Assembly (NCBI GenBank): GCA_031281895.1
Contig: JAITET010000043.1
Location: 1 to 10,459, forward strand
DNA from: Puniceicoccales bacterium
GTDB taxonomy: Bacteria; Verrucomicrobiota; Verrucomicrobiia; Opitutales; JAIRKQ01
Direction: 5' to 3'
DNA length: 10,459 bases
Made by a program: the position numbers and the translations under genes. Every line of letters begins with the position of its first letter. Positions within the stretch are counted from its first letter, which is position 1. Below are positions 1 through 7,355 of this stretch, in pieces. The notes under the pieces are model-generated. The model did no database searches and was not told where the DNA came from. It worked only from the letters and a program-made list of their open reading frames with translations.

Positions 1-30
1 CCAGTAAGCTTTGCCTATTTCTAGTTCCAT
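1..30 (-). CDS. 5' end of an unidentified gene downstream of ruvC
   Basis: Ten codons beginning with ATG at 28-30 and running off the left edge; they read MELEIGKAYW. An AGGA lies 4 bases before the ATG (minus strand, in ATAGGATAAG), and the start is only 15 bases after the ruvC stop, so it is probably translated from the ruvC transcript. The residues do not match the start of RuvA (typically MIGxLxG), the common partner of ruvC. Too short to assign a function; the call rests on the start codon, the ribosome binding site and the spacing alone. Confidence 0.5.
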   Translation of the reverse strand, partial: MELEIGKAYW

Positions 31-45
31 CTTATCCTATACCCT

Positions 46-642
46 TCAAAGATTGCCCTTGAATGTCCAAGCATGGCAAAATGCAACTGCTATGGCATCA
101 CTCTCATCGTAGGAAATTACATGTTTCATTCCTAAAATGTTGCAAACCGTACGCCTGATTTGTTCCTTTGAGGCACGACCGACACCTAAAACTGCCTGTT
201 TGATTCTTAGTGGTTCGTATTCGGCAATCTGCAAATTATTATTCATCAGGGCAGCAATTATTGATCCTTTGGCAGATCCGAGAATGTGAGAAATTCTATA
301 ATTTTGTACGTAGACCGTTTGTTCAATCGCAGCACAATCAATTTTAAAATTTTGAGGGATGGCATTTACGGTTTTAAAAATTCGCTCAATGCACTGGAAA
401 AATGACAGTTTTGCTTGGCAAGTAATGCGTGTCGAAAACACTAGGACAGGCTGTGTTTCTATAAAGTCTACGATGGCAATACCCGTTCCTCGAAGGCTTG
501 CATCGATTCCCATAACGACACCTTTGAATCTACGGGAAATGGAAATACTACTTGGAGCTTGGGCATCATTCTTCAAAAAAGTTTTGCCATCATGCTTTGA
601 TAACTTTTCTGTCCACATGCATCGTGTACTTTTTTTGCCCAT
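46..642 (-). CDS. ruvC: Holliday junction resolvase RuvC
   Basis: Endonuclease that cuts four-way DNA junctions made during recombination and fork repair, acting as a dimer with the RuvAB motor. Numbered from the ATG at 640-642 (198 aa), the four acidic metal ligands of the RNase H-like fold are visible: D47 in GIDASLRGTG, E107 in AAIEQT, and D179 and D182 in DESDAIAVAF. AEYEPLRIKQAVLGVGRASKEQ is the family's second conserved block. The start is uncertain. An ATG at 511-513 has a better ribosome binding site (AAAGG, 7 bases away) but would cut into the first beta strand, GVVMGID. A TTG at 676-678 would add 12 residues. The ATG at 642 gives a roughly 40-residue lead before the fold, which I recall from some verrucomicrobial RuvC proteins. 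It is divergent from miaB, and the next gene downstream is not ruvA. Function is certain; only the N terminus is open. Confidence 0.95.
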   Translation of the reverse strand: MGKKSTRCMWTEKLSKHDGKTFLKNDAQAPSSISISRRFKGVVMGIDASLRGTGIAIVDFIETQPVLVFSTRITCQAKLSFFQCIERIFKTVNAIPQNFKIDCAAIEQTVYVQNYRISHILGSAKGSIIAALMNNNLQIAEYEPLRIKQAVLGVGRASKEQIRRTVCNILGMKHVISYDESDAIAVAFCHAWTFKGNL

Positions 643-767
643 AGGATATGGGATACAGATTATTAAATATTTGTACAAATCTTTTTGCAGATTTCACTTT
701 TTAGTTTACGCTAACGGCATCTTTGCCTCTTGCGTTATCTCCATATAGGTTTAAAAAAGATTCATCG

Positions 768-2126
768 GTGAAAAAATTTTTAAAAATTTTTGTAAAAACC
801 TATGGCTGTCAAATGAACGAGCGTGACAGTGAAATGATTTCGTCGCAGTTGCAATGTGCTGGATATGAACTAACGGATAATGAAAAAATAGCCGATGTTG
901 TAATCTTGAATACGTGTAGCGTACGTGAACAGGCGGAAATTAAAGCACTTGGAAAAGCGGGATATTTGGCACGAAGGAAGCGAATCAATCCAAATTTTAA
1001 AATCGGAATTGTGGGGTGTATGGCGGAAAATTTTGGGGAAAAGCTTTTCAAATTAAACGGTGCCATTGATTTTGTCATTGGCCCGAAAAGATTGCATGAG
1101 TTGGTCAATGTCTTGGAAAGCAATGGGCAGAGCCTACACATAGGAGACCCGCAGAGACAGCACTTTTCCCACGATTTTGACCGCAAATTGGGGAAAAACA
1201 AATGTACCGCATTTTTGTCAATCATGCATGGGTGTAACATGCGCTGCACCTATTGCGTTGTGCCAAAAACACGGGGAAATGAACAGTACCGTCCCATGGA
1301 AGATATCGTCGGGGAAGCAGAATTTTTAGCGGGAAATGGCATAAGGGAAATCACATTGCTTGGGCAAATAGTCAACAACTACGGTGGTAGGCTAATGCCA
1401 ATGATAGATGGTAAAACCCCATTCGTTCAATTACTCGAACGCTTGAATGTCCTTCCAGGCATTGAGAGAATTCGTTACATGTCTCCCCATCCCCAGAACT
1501 TTTCCGATGATTTAATCCTGGCCCACAAAAATTTATCGAAGTTATGCCCATCCGTTCACCTGCCAATTCAAAGTGGATCAAACCGCATATTAGCCGCAAT
1601 GAGGCGTCCATATACCTCCGACAGGATTTTGACAATCGTTGCAAAACTTCGTAAGGCTATACCAAGTGTGGGAATATCCACGGACATCATCGTTGGGTAC
1701 CCGGGAGAAACGGAAAAAGATTTCGAAGAAACAGTTGCGCTGTTTGACATCGCAAAGTTTAACATGGCATTTATTTTTAAGTATAGTCCGCGGGAAGGGA
1801 CTAGGTCGGCTGAACTGGTCGATGATGTGGAAGAAAGCGAAAAGGAACGGAGGAATCAAATCCTCCTACAACGCGTGCAAAAAGCTTCCCTCCGTTACCA
1901 TCAGCAGTTTTTGGGAAAAACGATGGAAGTGCTCGTTGAAGGCCATGCACGGCGAGGTACGGATATGATGTTTGGATGGACCCCAAATCACTGCAAAGTG
2001 TTATTCAAAGCATCGGAGAATGATATCGGGAAAATTTCCCCCGTCCAAATTGACAGCTCCACCACCACCATACTATCGGGTACCGTTATGAAAAATGCAC
2101 AAGGGAAAAGTTTGGTTCAGAGATAA
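768..2126 (+). CDS. miaB: tRNA-2-methylthio-N6-dimethylallyladenosine synthase MiaB
   Basis: Radical SAM methylthiotransferase that adds a methylthio group to i6A37 of tRNAs reading UNN codons, in the cytoplasm. From the GTG at 768 (452 aa; E. coli 474) the order is as follows. The N-terminal UPF0004 domain has the three auxiliary-cluster cysteines C14 (KTYGCQMNERDSE), C50 (LNTCSVRE) and C84 (VGCMAE). The radical SAM core has C156, C160 and C163 in MHGCNMRCTYCVVPKTRG. A TRAM RNA-binding domain fills the last 65-70 residues. KTYGCQMNERDSE is typical of MiaB rather than RimO or MtaB. The GTG start puts the usual few residues before VKTYGCQ; an in-frame TTG at 723 would add 15 residues with no support. 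No strong Shine-Dalgarno is seen. It converges on truA with a 5-base gap. MiaA, which makes the substrate, is not in the window. Confidence 0.96.
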   Translation: MKKFLKIFVKTYGCQMNERDSEMISSQLQCAGYELTDNEKIADVVILNTCSVREQAEIKALGKAGYLARRKRINPNFKIGIVGCMAENFGEKLFKLNGAIDFVIGPKRLHELVNVLESNGQSLHIGDPQRQHFSHDFDRKLGKNKCTAFLSIMHGCNMRCTYCVVPKTRGNEQYRPMEDIVGEAEFLAGNGIREITLLGQIVNNYGGRLMPMIDGKTPFVQLLERLNVLPGIERIRYMSPHPQNFSDDLILAHKNLSKLCPSVHLPIQSGSNRILAAMRRPYTSDRILTIVAKLRKAIPSVGISTDIIVGYPGETEKDFEETVALFDIAKFNMAFIFKYSPREGTRSAELVDDVEESEKERRNQILLQRVQKASLRYHQQFLGKTMEVLVEGHARRGTDMMFGWTPNHCKVLFKASENDIGKISPVQIDSSTTTILSGTVMKNAQGKSLVQR

Positions 2127-2131
2127 TCGTC

Positions 2132-2878
2132 CTAGTAGTATACCCTAGCTAGGAATAGTCCACAGCTAGGGGCACATTCTTTCCTAAAATTAGTGCAGTT
2201 TTTGTTTTGCCCAATTACGGCTGCAGCAAGCTCGTCCCCATCCATGTTCCCAAGGCCAACTTGTACAAAACAACCGACCAGTATTCGGACCATTTTATAC
2301 AGGTATCCACTAGCTTCGGTTGTGAAAATTATCCTCATGCCGGTACGGGAAAATGACATTTTATGCATGGTTTTTACAACATTCTCAGTGGCATTATCCC
2401 TATGTTTTGCTCCAAATTGAGAAAAATCATGTTCTCCGAGGAAAATTTTTGCAACTTCATTCATTTTATTGACGTCCAAACGTCGGTTTCCCAAATTCCA
2501 AACATAGCGATAGTCGAATGGTGACACATCACCCTCCAGGATGTGATATTTGTATTGTTTACCTACGGCGGAAAAACGTGCATGGAAAGTATCATCCACC
2601 TCTTCGGCGGAAAACACTCCTATGGTTTTCGGAATACCACATTTGAATGCTCGGAGCAGTTTATCAGCTCCGTATGTCCAATCAGCATCGAAGTGAAAAA
2701 CCTGATAATTAGCATGAACACCGGCATCGGTCCTTCCGCTGCTATGTATGCGTATGGGACGTTCGAAAATAAATTTTAACCGTTCTTCTAAAATATCCTG
2801 TATCGTATTATGACTCGGTTGACTTTGCCAACCATTAAAATCAGTCCCATCATAGCTGCAGATACATTTCCATCTCAT
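2132..2878 (-). CDS. truA: tRNA pseudouridine(38-40) synthase TruA
   Basis: Isomerises uridines 38, 39 and 40 in the anticodon stem-loop of tRNAs; cytoplasmic homodimer. From the ATG at 2876-2878 (248 aa, normal size for TruA) the protein opens with CSYDGTDFNGWQ, the family N-terminal signature. The catalytic aspartate is D51 in SSGRTDAGVHA. FHARFSAVGKQYKY and the C-terminal block around YKMVRILVG are also characteristic. An in-frame TTG at 2888-2890 directly follows the antiporter stop but would only add four residues (MPHV). Neither start has a clear Shine-Dalgarno, so translation may be coupled to the antiporter gene, whose stop lies 12 bases upstream of this ATG. This is the second tRNA anticodon-loop modification gene here, but it converges on miaB rather than sharing its transcript. 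Confidence 0.96.
   Translation of the reverse strand: MRWKCICSYDGTDFNGWQSQPSHNTIQDILEERLKFIFERPIRIHSSGRTDAGVHANYQVFHFDADWTYGADKLLRAFKCGIPKTIGVFSAEEVDDTFHARFSAVGKQYKYHILEGDVSPFDYRYVWNLGNRRLDVNKMNEVAKIFLGEHDFSQFGAKHRDNATENVVKTMHKMSFSRTGMRIIFTTEASGYLYKMVRILVGCFVQVGLGNMDGDELAAAVIGQNKNCTNFRKECAPSCGLFLARVYY
2143..2171 (+). terminator. Hairpin just past the miaB stop, inside the 3' end of truA
   Basis: CCCTAGCT at 2143-2150 and AGCTAGGG at 2164-2171 form a perfect 8-bp stem with a 13-base loop, starting 17 bases after the miaB stop. The bases that follow (GCACATTCTTTCC) are only partly T-rich, so this is a weak intrinsic terminator at best. It lies within the last codons of truA on the other strand, where it is also coding sequence. 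A terminator role is inferred from position; the stem is directly visible. Confidence 0.4.
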
Positions 2879-2890
2879 GACATGAGGCAA

Positions 2891-4204
2891 TTATGCTTTG
2901 ACCTTGTAGCACTGGCTGGTTCTGTTCCAATTTAACATAAAGAAAAATGCACCCGCGGCGGCACAGAAAACGAAGAAAATAAATGTGGCATTCCATCCCC
3001 ACTTGTCGGCAATTTTCCCTACTCCCCATCCGGAAACCGCACTACCTAAGTATCCAAAGGTCCCCGTTAGTCCAGTTCCTGCTGCAGCCGCACGACGAGA
3101 TCCAAACTCTGCTCCTGACACGCCGGCAAGAGTTTGAGGACCATATATGAAAAAGCCTATGACGAAGAAAAACACCGTATTGACAAAGATTGATTCGGAT
3201 GGCATGTACCAAAACATAAATAGCGTAAGAATTAGAACCATCATGAAATAAAAAGAAGTACAGTTGCGTCGCCCTCCGAAAATCCTATCGGATGCCCAGC
3301 CTGCCACAACCCCCCCCACGGCGCCCATTAATTCAAATATTACGTTCGTGTAGGCGGCTCCCATAACGGTCGAGTTTTTTGCCTCTTGTAAAAACGTTGG
3401 TGCCCAATTAAAAAAGCCCATCCTAATTATATAGACGAAAAAATTAGCCATGCAAACATACCACAGGGATTTGTTTGGAAGGATGTGTTCTAGGAAAACC
3501 TCCCTAAAGGTGATTTCCTCATTCTCGCTATGCCCGGTATCATTGAGTAGGTTTTCCTTCTCCTCTATGGAAGGTAATCCCAACGACTTTGGATTGTCTC
3601 TTAATCTCTCAAACAGAAATATTGATAGCAATAGTGCAAATACTGCAGGAATAAAAAATACATATCTCCAACCGAGCAATTCCAATATTTCCGATCCAAC
3701 CAGAAGTATAATGATACTACCCATTTGATGGGATGCGTTAACGATTCCCCACTTGGTACCCAATTCAGAGGGGGCATACCATTGGGTCATCAGCCTCGAA
3801 ACAGGAGGCCATCCGGCAGATTGAAAAGCTCCGTTTAGGGCATAAAATAAGACAAAAACCCAAAGGGAATTCGCCATGCCGATAAATATACTGCAGAAGG
3901 CTGACCCAATCAGTCCTACCGGCATAAACCATCGGGCATTTGTTCTGTCACAGATTACTCCCGCAAAAAATTTCCCAAACCCATAGATAAGTGCAAATGC
4001 GGTAAATATCCAACCGATCTCCGCCTTTGTGCATCCTAATTCCGTCAACATTTGCGGGGTGGCTACCTGAAAATTTTGTCGAACCAGGTAAAACGCAGCA
4101 TATCCAATAATTAATGAGTACATTATTCGTAGGCGCCAGTATTTATATTGCCGTTCAACGATTTCAGGTGCTAATGCGGCACCGTTTGTGGTTTTAATTT
4201 TCAT
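2891..4204 (-). CDS. Organophosphate:phosphate antiporter, UhpC/GlpT-type major facilitator
   Basis: Inner-membrane carrier predicted to import a phosphorylated sugar or glycerol-3-phosphate in exchange for inorganic phosphate. From the ATG at 4202-4204 it has 437 aa and about twelve hydrophobic segments, as expected for this branch of the major facilitator superfamily. Both substrate-phosphate arginines known from GlpT have counterparts: R42 in FYLVRQNF (GlpT YLVRKNF) and R261 in VYIIRMGFFNWAPTF (GlpT VYLLRYGILDWSP). GWPPVSRLMTQWY matches the helix 4-5 loop of the family. The substrate cannot be fixed from sequence; hexose-6-phosphate (as for chlamydial UhpC) or glycerol-3-phosphate are the candidates. 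A TTG at 4313-4315 would add 37 residues resembling no family N terminus, and a promoter-like site falls inside that stretch, so the ATG is preferred. truA follows on the same strand; glgC diverges from the other side. Confidence 0.93.
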   Translation of the reverse strand: MKIKTTNGAALAPEIVERQYKYWRLRIMYSLIIGYAAFYLVRQNFQVATPQMLTELGCTKAEIGWIFTAFALIYGFGKFFAGVICDRTNARWFMPVGLIGSAFCSIFIGMANSLWVFVLFYALNGAFQSAGWPPVSRLMTQWYAPSELGTKWGIVNASHQMGSIIILLVGSEILELLGWRYVFFIPAVFALLLSIFLFERLRDNPKSLGLPSIEEKENLLNDTGHSENEEITFREVFLEHILPNKSLWYVCMANFFVYIIRMGFFNWAPTFLQEAKNSTVMGAAYTNVIFELMGAVGGVVAGWASDRIFGGRRNCTSFYFMMVLILTLFMFWYMPSESIFVNTVFFFVIGFFIYGPQTLAGVSGAEFGSRRAAAAGTGLTGTFGYLGSAVSGWGVGKIADKWGWNATFIFFVFCAAAGAFFFMLNWNRTSQCYKVKA

Positions 4205-4296
4205 AACAACGAAGATGCAAGGCAGCTTGAGACTATATGTCTCGAGCGCAATTTTTTTACCAGCAAGTATCAAATTTTTTCTTTTATCCCAACCAA

Positions 4297-4325
4297 AGGA
4301 TAAAAAAATAACCAAATCAACGCAA
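4297..4325 (-). promoter_or_regulatory. Possible promoter of the antiporter-truA transcript
   Basis: On the minus strand TTGCGT (4325-4320) and TATCCT (4302-4297) are separated by 17 bases, each matching 4 of 6 bases of the sigma-70 consensus. Transcription would start near 4290, leaving a leader of about 85 bases before the preferred ATG at 4204. The surroundings are very AT-rich, so chance matches are likely; this is a weak prediction. Confidence 0.3.
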
Positions 4326-4422
4326 AATTAAACGATTTTTCTTGATTTTTTAATTTTAAAATTTTTCGCAAATTTTCACTTAGGATTGACTTTTGTTTTA
4401 CATTAGCCACCATTAACATTTG

Positions 4423-5703
4423 ATGAGGAGTAATGTCTATTGCGTGATATTGGGAGGAGGACGTGGGGATAGGTTGTATCCGCTGACCAAAACGCGTTGT
4501 AAACCGGCAGTTCCACTGGCCGGCAAATACAGACTGATAGACATCCCCATAAGTAATTGTCTAAATTCTGGGCTTTCAAAAATTTACATTTTGACACAAT
4601 TTAATACGCGATCTTTGCACAGGCATATAGAAACAACCTATAGGTTTGACACATTCGGGAATAGTACCATTGAAATTTTTTCTGCCGAACAAACCAACAG
4701 TCAAGGGGAGCAATGGTACATGGGGACTGCCGATGCCGTAAGGAAAAATCTAAAATACATTAATACCAACCCCGATGATGTCATTTTAATCCTTTCCGGT
4801 GATCAGTTGTATAGAATGAATCTACTGAATTTGATTGAAAAGCATCATGATTCTCGAGCAGATGTAACCATTGCGATGAAAGCAATCCCAGAACACAAAA
4901 TTTCTTCATTTGGAATAGTAGAGATTGACCATTCGTTAAATGTTAAAAGCTTCATTGAAAAGCCCAAATATCCGGAATTTGTAAAACATTGCCTATTGCC
5001 CGCACACATCAGAAGCACTCTCAAGGACAAAAGCAATACGAATTATTATCTCGCTTCCATGGGCATATATGCGTTCACATCAAAAATACTAATGGAAGTT
5101 CTTTTGGGAGATGGAGAAGATTTCGGAAAGGACATATTACCTGGTATGCTCAATAGGTATAATGTGGGGGGCTATGTATTCGATGGTTTTTGGGAAGACA
5201 TAGGTACCATCAGGTCCTTTTTCGAAACCAACCTCATGCTCACAGATGTAGTTCCGGAGTTTGACTTTTTCGATGCTGAGAATCCCATTTATACGCGGGC
5301 ACGCTATCTTCCTGCCTGCAAAGTCAATAGCTGTCGAGTAGAAAAAACGCTACTGTCCGATGGTTGCATTATAACCGACGCCATCCTTAATCGATGCGTC
5401 ATTGGCCTTAGATCGGTCATAAGAAAAGGAACATATCTCGAAAATGTTCTAATGTTTGGAGCAGATTATTTCGACTATCCTATGGTTACAAAACAGGTAA
5501 CTGATTCCCCTATTTCCCTTGGCATTGGAGAAAATTCAATAATAAAAAATACCATCATCGATAAAAATGCTAGGATTGGGAGCAATGTATACCTAACGCC
5601 CTATGGCAAGCCAGATGGTTATGAACATGATGGAATGTACATCAAGGATGGGATTCTTTGCATTACACGCAATGCGGAAATTCCCAACAATACTGTGATT
5701 TAA
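4423..5703 (+). CDS. glgC: Glucose-1-phosphate adenylyltransferase (ADP-glucose pyrophosphorylase) GlgC
   Basis: Makes ADP-glucose from ATP and glucose-1-phosphate, the committed step of bacterial glycogen synthesis; normally a cytoplasmic tetramer under allosteric control. Numbered from the ATG at 4423 (426 aa), the nucleotide-binding motif starts at VILGGGRGDRLYPLT (about residues 8-22) followed by KPAVP. GTADAVRKN lies at about 101-109, the metal-binding aspartate is D127 in SGDQLYRM, and the glucose-1-phosphate site is FIEKP at about 177-181. The last 130 residues form the left-handed beta-helix domain, ending normally in a VI tail after GENSIIKNTIIDKNARIGSNV. AGKYRLIDIPISNCLNSGLSKIYILTQFN groups it with cyanobacterial/plant-type enzymes rather than the E. 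coli type. The start is awkward: a TTG precedes the ATG, no Shine-Dalgarno is well placed, and a GAGGAG lies just inside the gene. It diverges from the sugar-phosphate antiporter; no other glycogen gene is in the window. Confidence 0.95.
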   Translation: MRSNVYCVILGGGRGDRLYPLTKTRCKPAVPLAGKYRLIDIPISNCLNSGLSKIYILTQFNTRSLHRHIETTYRFDTFGNSTIEIFSAEQTNSQGEQWYMGTADAVRKNLKYINTNPDDVILILSGDQLYRMNLLNLIEKHHDSRADVTIAMKAIPEHKISSFGIVEIDHSLNVKSFIEKPKYPEFVKHCLLPAHIRSTLKDKSNTNYYLASMGIYAFTSKILMEVLLGDGEDFGKDILPGMLNRYNVGGYVFDGFWEDIGTIRSFFETNLMLTDVVPEFDFFDAENPIYTRARYLPACKVNSCRVEKTLLSDGCIITDAILNRCVIGLRSVIRKGTYLENVLMFGADYFDYPMVTKQVTDSPISLGIGENSIIKNTIIDKNARIGSNVYLTPYGKPDGYEHDGMYIKDGILCITRNAEIPNNTVI

Positions 5704-5770
5704 TGATAAAAAAATGAATGGTAAGAAAATTTTTCTGGATTAAATGAAAAGACGTCCTAGATTTTTCTGC

Positions 5771-5775
5771 AGGAG
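5771..5775 (+). promoter_or_regulatory. Strong ribosome binding site that fixes the TTG start of the kinase gene
   Basis: AGGAG at 5771-5775 sits 8 bases before TTG at 5784-5786. The next plausible in-frame start, ATG at 5922, has no purine-rich site before it. This decides in favour of the long form of the kinase, including its hydrophobic N terminus. Confidence 0.75.
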
Positions 5776-5783
5776 TTTGATTT

Positions 5784-6626
5784 TTGAAAAGTTTATTAAA
5801 AATATTCGTACTTTTGAGTATCGTACTTGTGGTTAGAAGTGTGTTAGCAGAAAAAATTTCATCACCGGAAAAAGAAATAAAAAAAGAAAGAAAATACGTA
5901 AGCATAAAACAAAGCAAATTGATGGCCAAAATCTTGTTCAATAATTTATGGGAAGAACTAAGTGAAAAGTTCGGAGAAAGGAATTTGAAATTCCCCAAAC
6001 AGGTAGTTTTTCTCAACGGAGCTCCGGGGTCTGGGAAAGGGACAAACACCTTAAACGTTATGCGAGCTTTGGAAATTTCTAACCCTCCCATCGAAGTTAG
6101 TTCCCTGTTGACCACTCCGGAATGTGAGTCCTTGAAAGCGCAAGGACAGCTTGTGAGCGATGACATTGTGATTTCACAGGTTGTGAAAGAGTTATTGAAG
6201 GCTGAAAATTACAAAGGTGTTATAATAGACGGATTCCCAAGGACCGTCGTCCAGGCATATTTTTTAAAATATTTACTATATAAACTACATGAAATTCACG
6301 ATGGACTGCCAACGGGTTTTAAAATAGTAAAATTTTCTGTAACACGGCAAACAAGCATAGAGAGGCAACTATTGCGCGGAATCATGGCCATTGAACAGAA
6401 TAAAAAGGCGAAAAAAGAGGACTTAAAAGTTGTCGAAGTCCGGCCAACCGACCTGTCCATTGAAGCAGCATCGCGAAGGTATCAAATCTATGAAGATTCA
6501 ATAAATGCTTGCATGGCGATTTTACGGGATGACGTGCTAATCTACGATATCGATGCCGAAGGCACTCTCGAAGAAGTAAGGCGTCGCGTAGACAACGTTT
6601 TATCAGGCCAAAAGAAACAACGGTAA
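5784..6626 (+). CDS. adk: Adenylate kinase-family nucleoside monophosphate kinase with N-terminal signal peptide
   Basis: Expected to transfer phosphate between ATP and AMP (or another NMP). In this 280-aa protein the P-loop is GAPGSGKGT at 79-87. The NMP-binding region contains PPIEVSSLLTTPE and DGFPRT (149-154), and the LID/C-terminal part has R220, D223, R231 and R232. The LID carries an insertion rich in lysine (about 200-222) and no zinc cysteines. This pattern is the variant I associate with Verrucomicrobiota rather than the E. coli type. What is odd is the first 22 residues: lysines 3 and 6, a hydrophobic stretch (about 5-17) and VLA before E23 resemble a type I signal peptide. The TTG start is backed by AGGAG 8 bases upstream. 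So the protein may act outside the cytoplasm or be membrane-anchored, unusual for this family. It follows glgC by 80 bases with no visible terminator between, and converges on ispF. Confidence 0.85.
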   Translation: MKSLLKIFVLLSIVLVVRSVLAEKISSPEKEIKKERKYVSIKQSKLMAKILFNNLWEELSEKFGERNLKFPKQVVFLNGAPGSGKGTNTLNVMRALEISNPPIEVSSLLTTPECESLKAQGQLVSDDIVISQVVKELLKAENYKGVIIDGFPRTVVQAYFLKYLLYKLHEIHDGLPTGFKIVKFSVTRQTSIERQLLRGIMAIEQNKKAKKEDLKVVEVRPTDLSIEAASRRYQIYEDSINACMAILRDDVLIYDIDAEGTLEEVRRRVDNVLSGQKKQR

Positions 6627-6642
6627 TAAATCCCTTGACGGC

Positions 6643-6672
6643 AAAAATAAGATTAACGAAATTCGGGAATCT
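6643..6672 (-). terminator. Weak terminator-like hairpin after ispF
   Basis: On the minus strand AGATT (6672-6668) pairs with AATCT (6654-6650) across a 13-base loop and is followed by TATTTTTG. The 5-bp stem is short and AT-rich. It lies 11 bases past the ispF stop, in the 56-base gap to the convergent kinase gene. Position and T-rich tail suggest a terminator, but the stem is weak. Confidence 0.3.
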
Positions 6673-6682
6673 AAGGCTTTGA

Positions 6683-7165
6683 CTACTTATCGGAAATAAG
6701 AATTGTGTTGGCAAAGGAGGCAATAGCTTCGCTAGATCCAATTGATCCGATCCCTTCATTGGTTGTCGCTTTTAGCCCAACATCTTTAACATCGATTAGC
6801 AACGTTGAAGCAATGGATTCACGAATTTTATCAAGGTATGTGGATAGTGTGGGTTCCTGGGCGATAATGATAGCGTCAATGTTGGAGATTTTGTAGCCCA
6901 TTTTATTTACCATGCCACAGGCATATTTTAGAATTTTTTTCGAATCCAGGTTTTTTGTCCATGCTTCCGTATCAGGGAATACTTGGCCAATGTTGGGCAG
7001 TCCTAGTGCCCCCAAGAGAGCATCGGCCGTCGCGTGTATGAGTACATCGGCATCAGAATGTCCCACCAACCCCTTGTGGAAATCAATCATCACTCCTCCA
7101 AGGGTCAATACTCGTCCCGTAGCCAATCGATGAATATCATATCCGACACCAACTTTAATTTTCAC
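6683..7165 (-). CDS. ispF: 2-C-methyl-D-erythritol 2,4-cyclodiphosphate synthase IspF
   Basis: Cyclises CDP-methylerythritol 2-phosphate to MEcPP with release of CMP, in the MEP route to isoprenoids; cytoplasmic homotrimer with zinc at the active sites. The 160-aa protein is full length. The zinc ligands are D10 and H12 (GYDIHR) and H44 (SDADVLIHATADALLGALGL). FPDTEA (63-68) and KATTNEGIGSIG (about 132-143) complete the active site, with E137 as the usual metal-binding glutamate. One oddity is N58 in LPNIG, where most homologues, including E. coli (GDIG), have aspartate. The start is GTG at 7163-7165, one residue before the usual IKVGVGYDIH; no strong Shine-Dalgarno is seen. It stands alone, without ispD, and is separated from the upstream minus-strand gene by a terminator. 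Its promoter should lie between about 7170 and 7215. Confidence 0.96.
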   Translation of the reverse strand: MKIKVGVGYDIHRLATGRVLTLGGVMIDFHKGLVGHSDADVLIHATADALLGALGLPNIGQVFPDTEAWTKNLDSKKILKYACGMVNKMGYKISNIDAIIIAQEPTLSTYLDKIRESIASTLLIDVKDVGLKATTNEGIGSIGSSEAIASFANTILISDK

Positions 7166-7215
7166 GTGCTAACAACATTGTAAAAGTTTTAATATTGGCA
7201 ATAAAACAATGCTGA

Positions 7216-7240
7216 CTTTAAAAAAATGCCCCGGGCATTT
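7216..7240 (-). terminator. Intrinsic terminator between the small unknown gene and ispF
   Basis: AAATGCCC (7224-7231) and GGGCATTT (7233-7240) are inverted copies around a single C. In RNA the stem would be about 7 bp with a 3-base loop. Read on the minus strand it runs into seven T residues (7226-7220), the classic rho-independent layout. It lies 116 bases past the stop of the gene at 7356-7754 and 51 bases before the ispF start, so it separates the two transcripts. Confidence 0.65.
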
Positions 7241-7355
7241 GCAAAGAAAACAAATGTTACAGTATGTCTGATTGATGTTTCTCTTTGAATGTTTTGAACT
7301 TTCCATAAAGGCATTATCTTATCCTAAACATTTCCTGGCAGCTTTGTCGGAAATT

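Noticed and set aside
669..680. Perfect 12-bp palindrome ATTTGTACAAAT between ruvC and miaB
   Set aside because: Two or three 12-bp palindromes are expected by chance in a window this size, more in AT-rich DNA, and it overlaps one possible ruvC start. No independent support for an operator.
809..1249. Open frame of 146 codons on the minus strand inside miaB
   Set aside because: It lies wholly within the conserved miaB coding region, has no recognisable motif and is a shadow frame.
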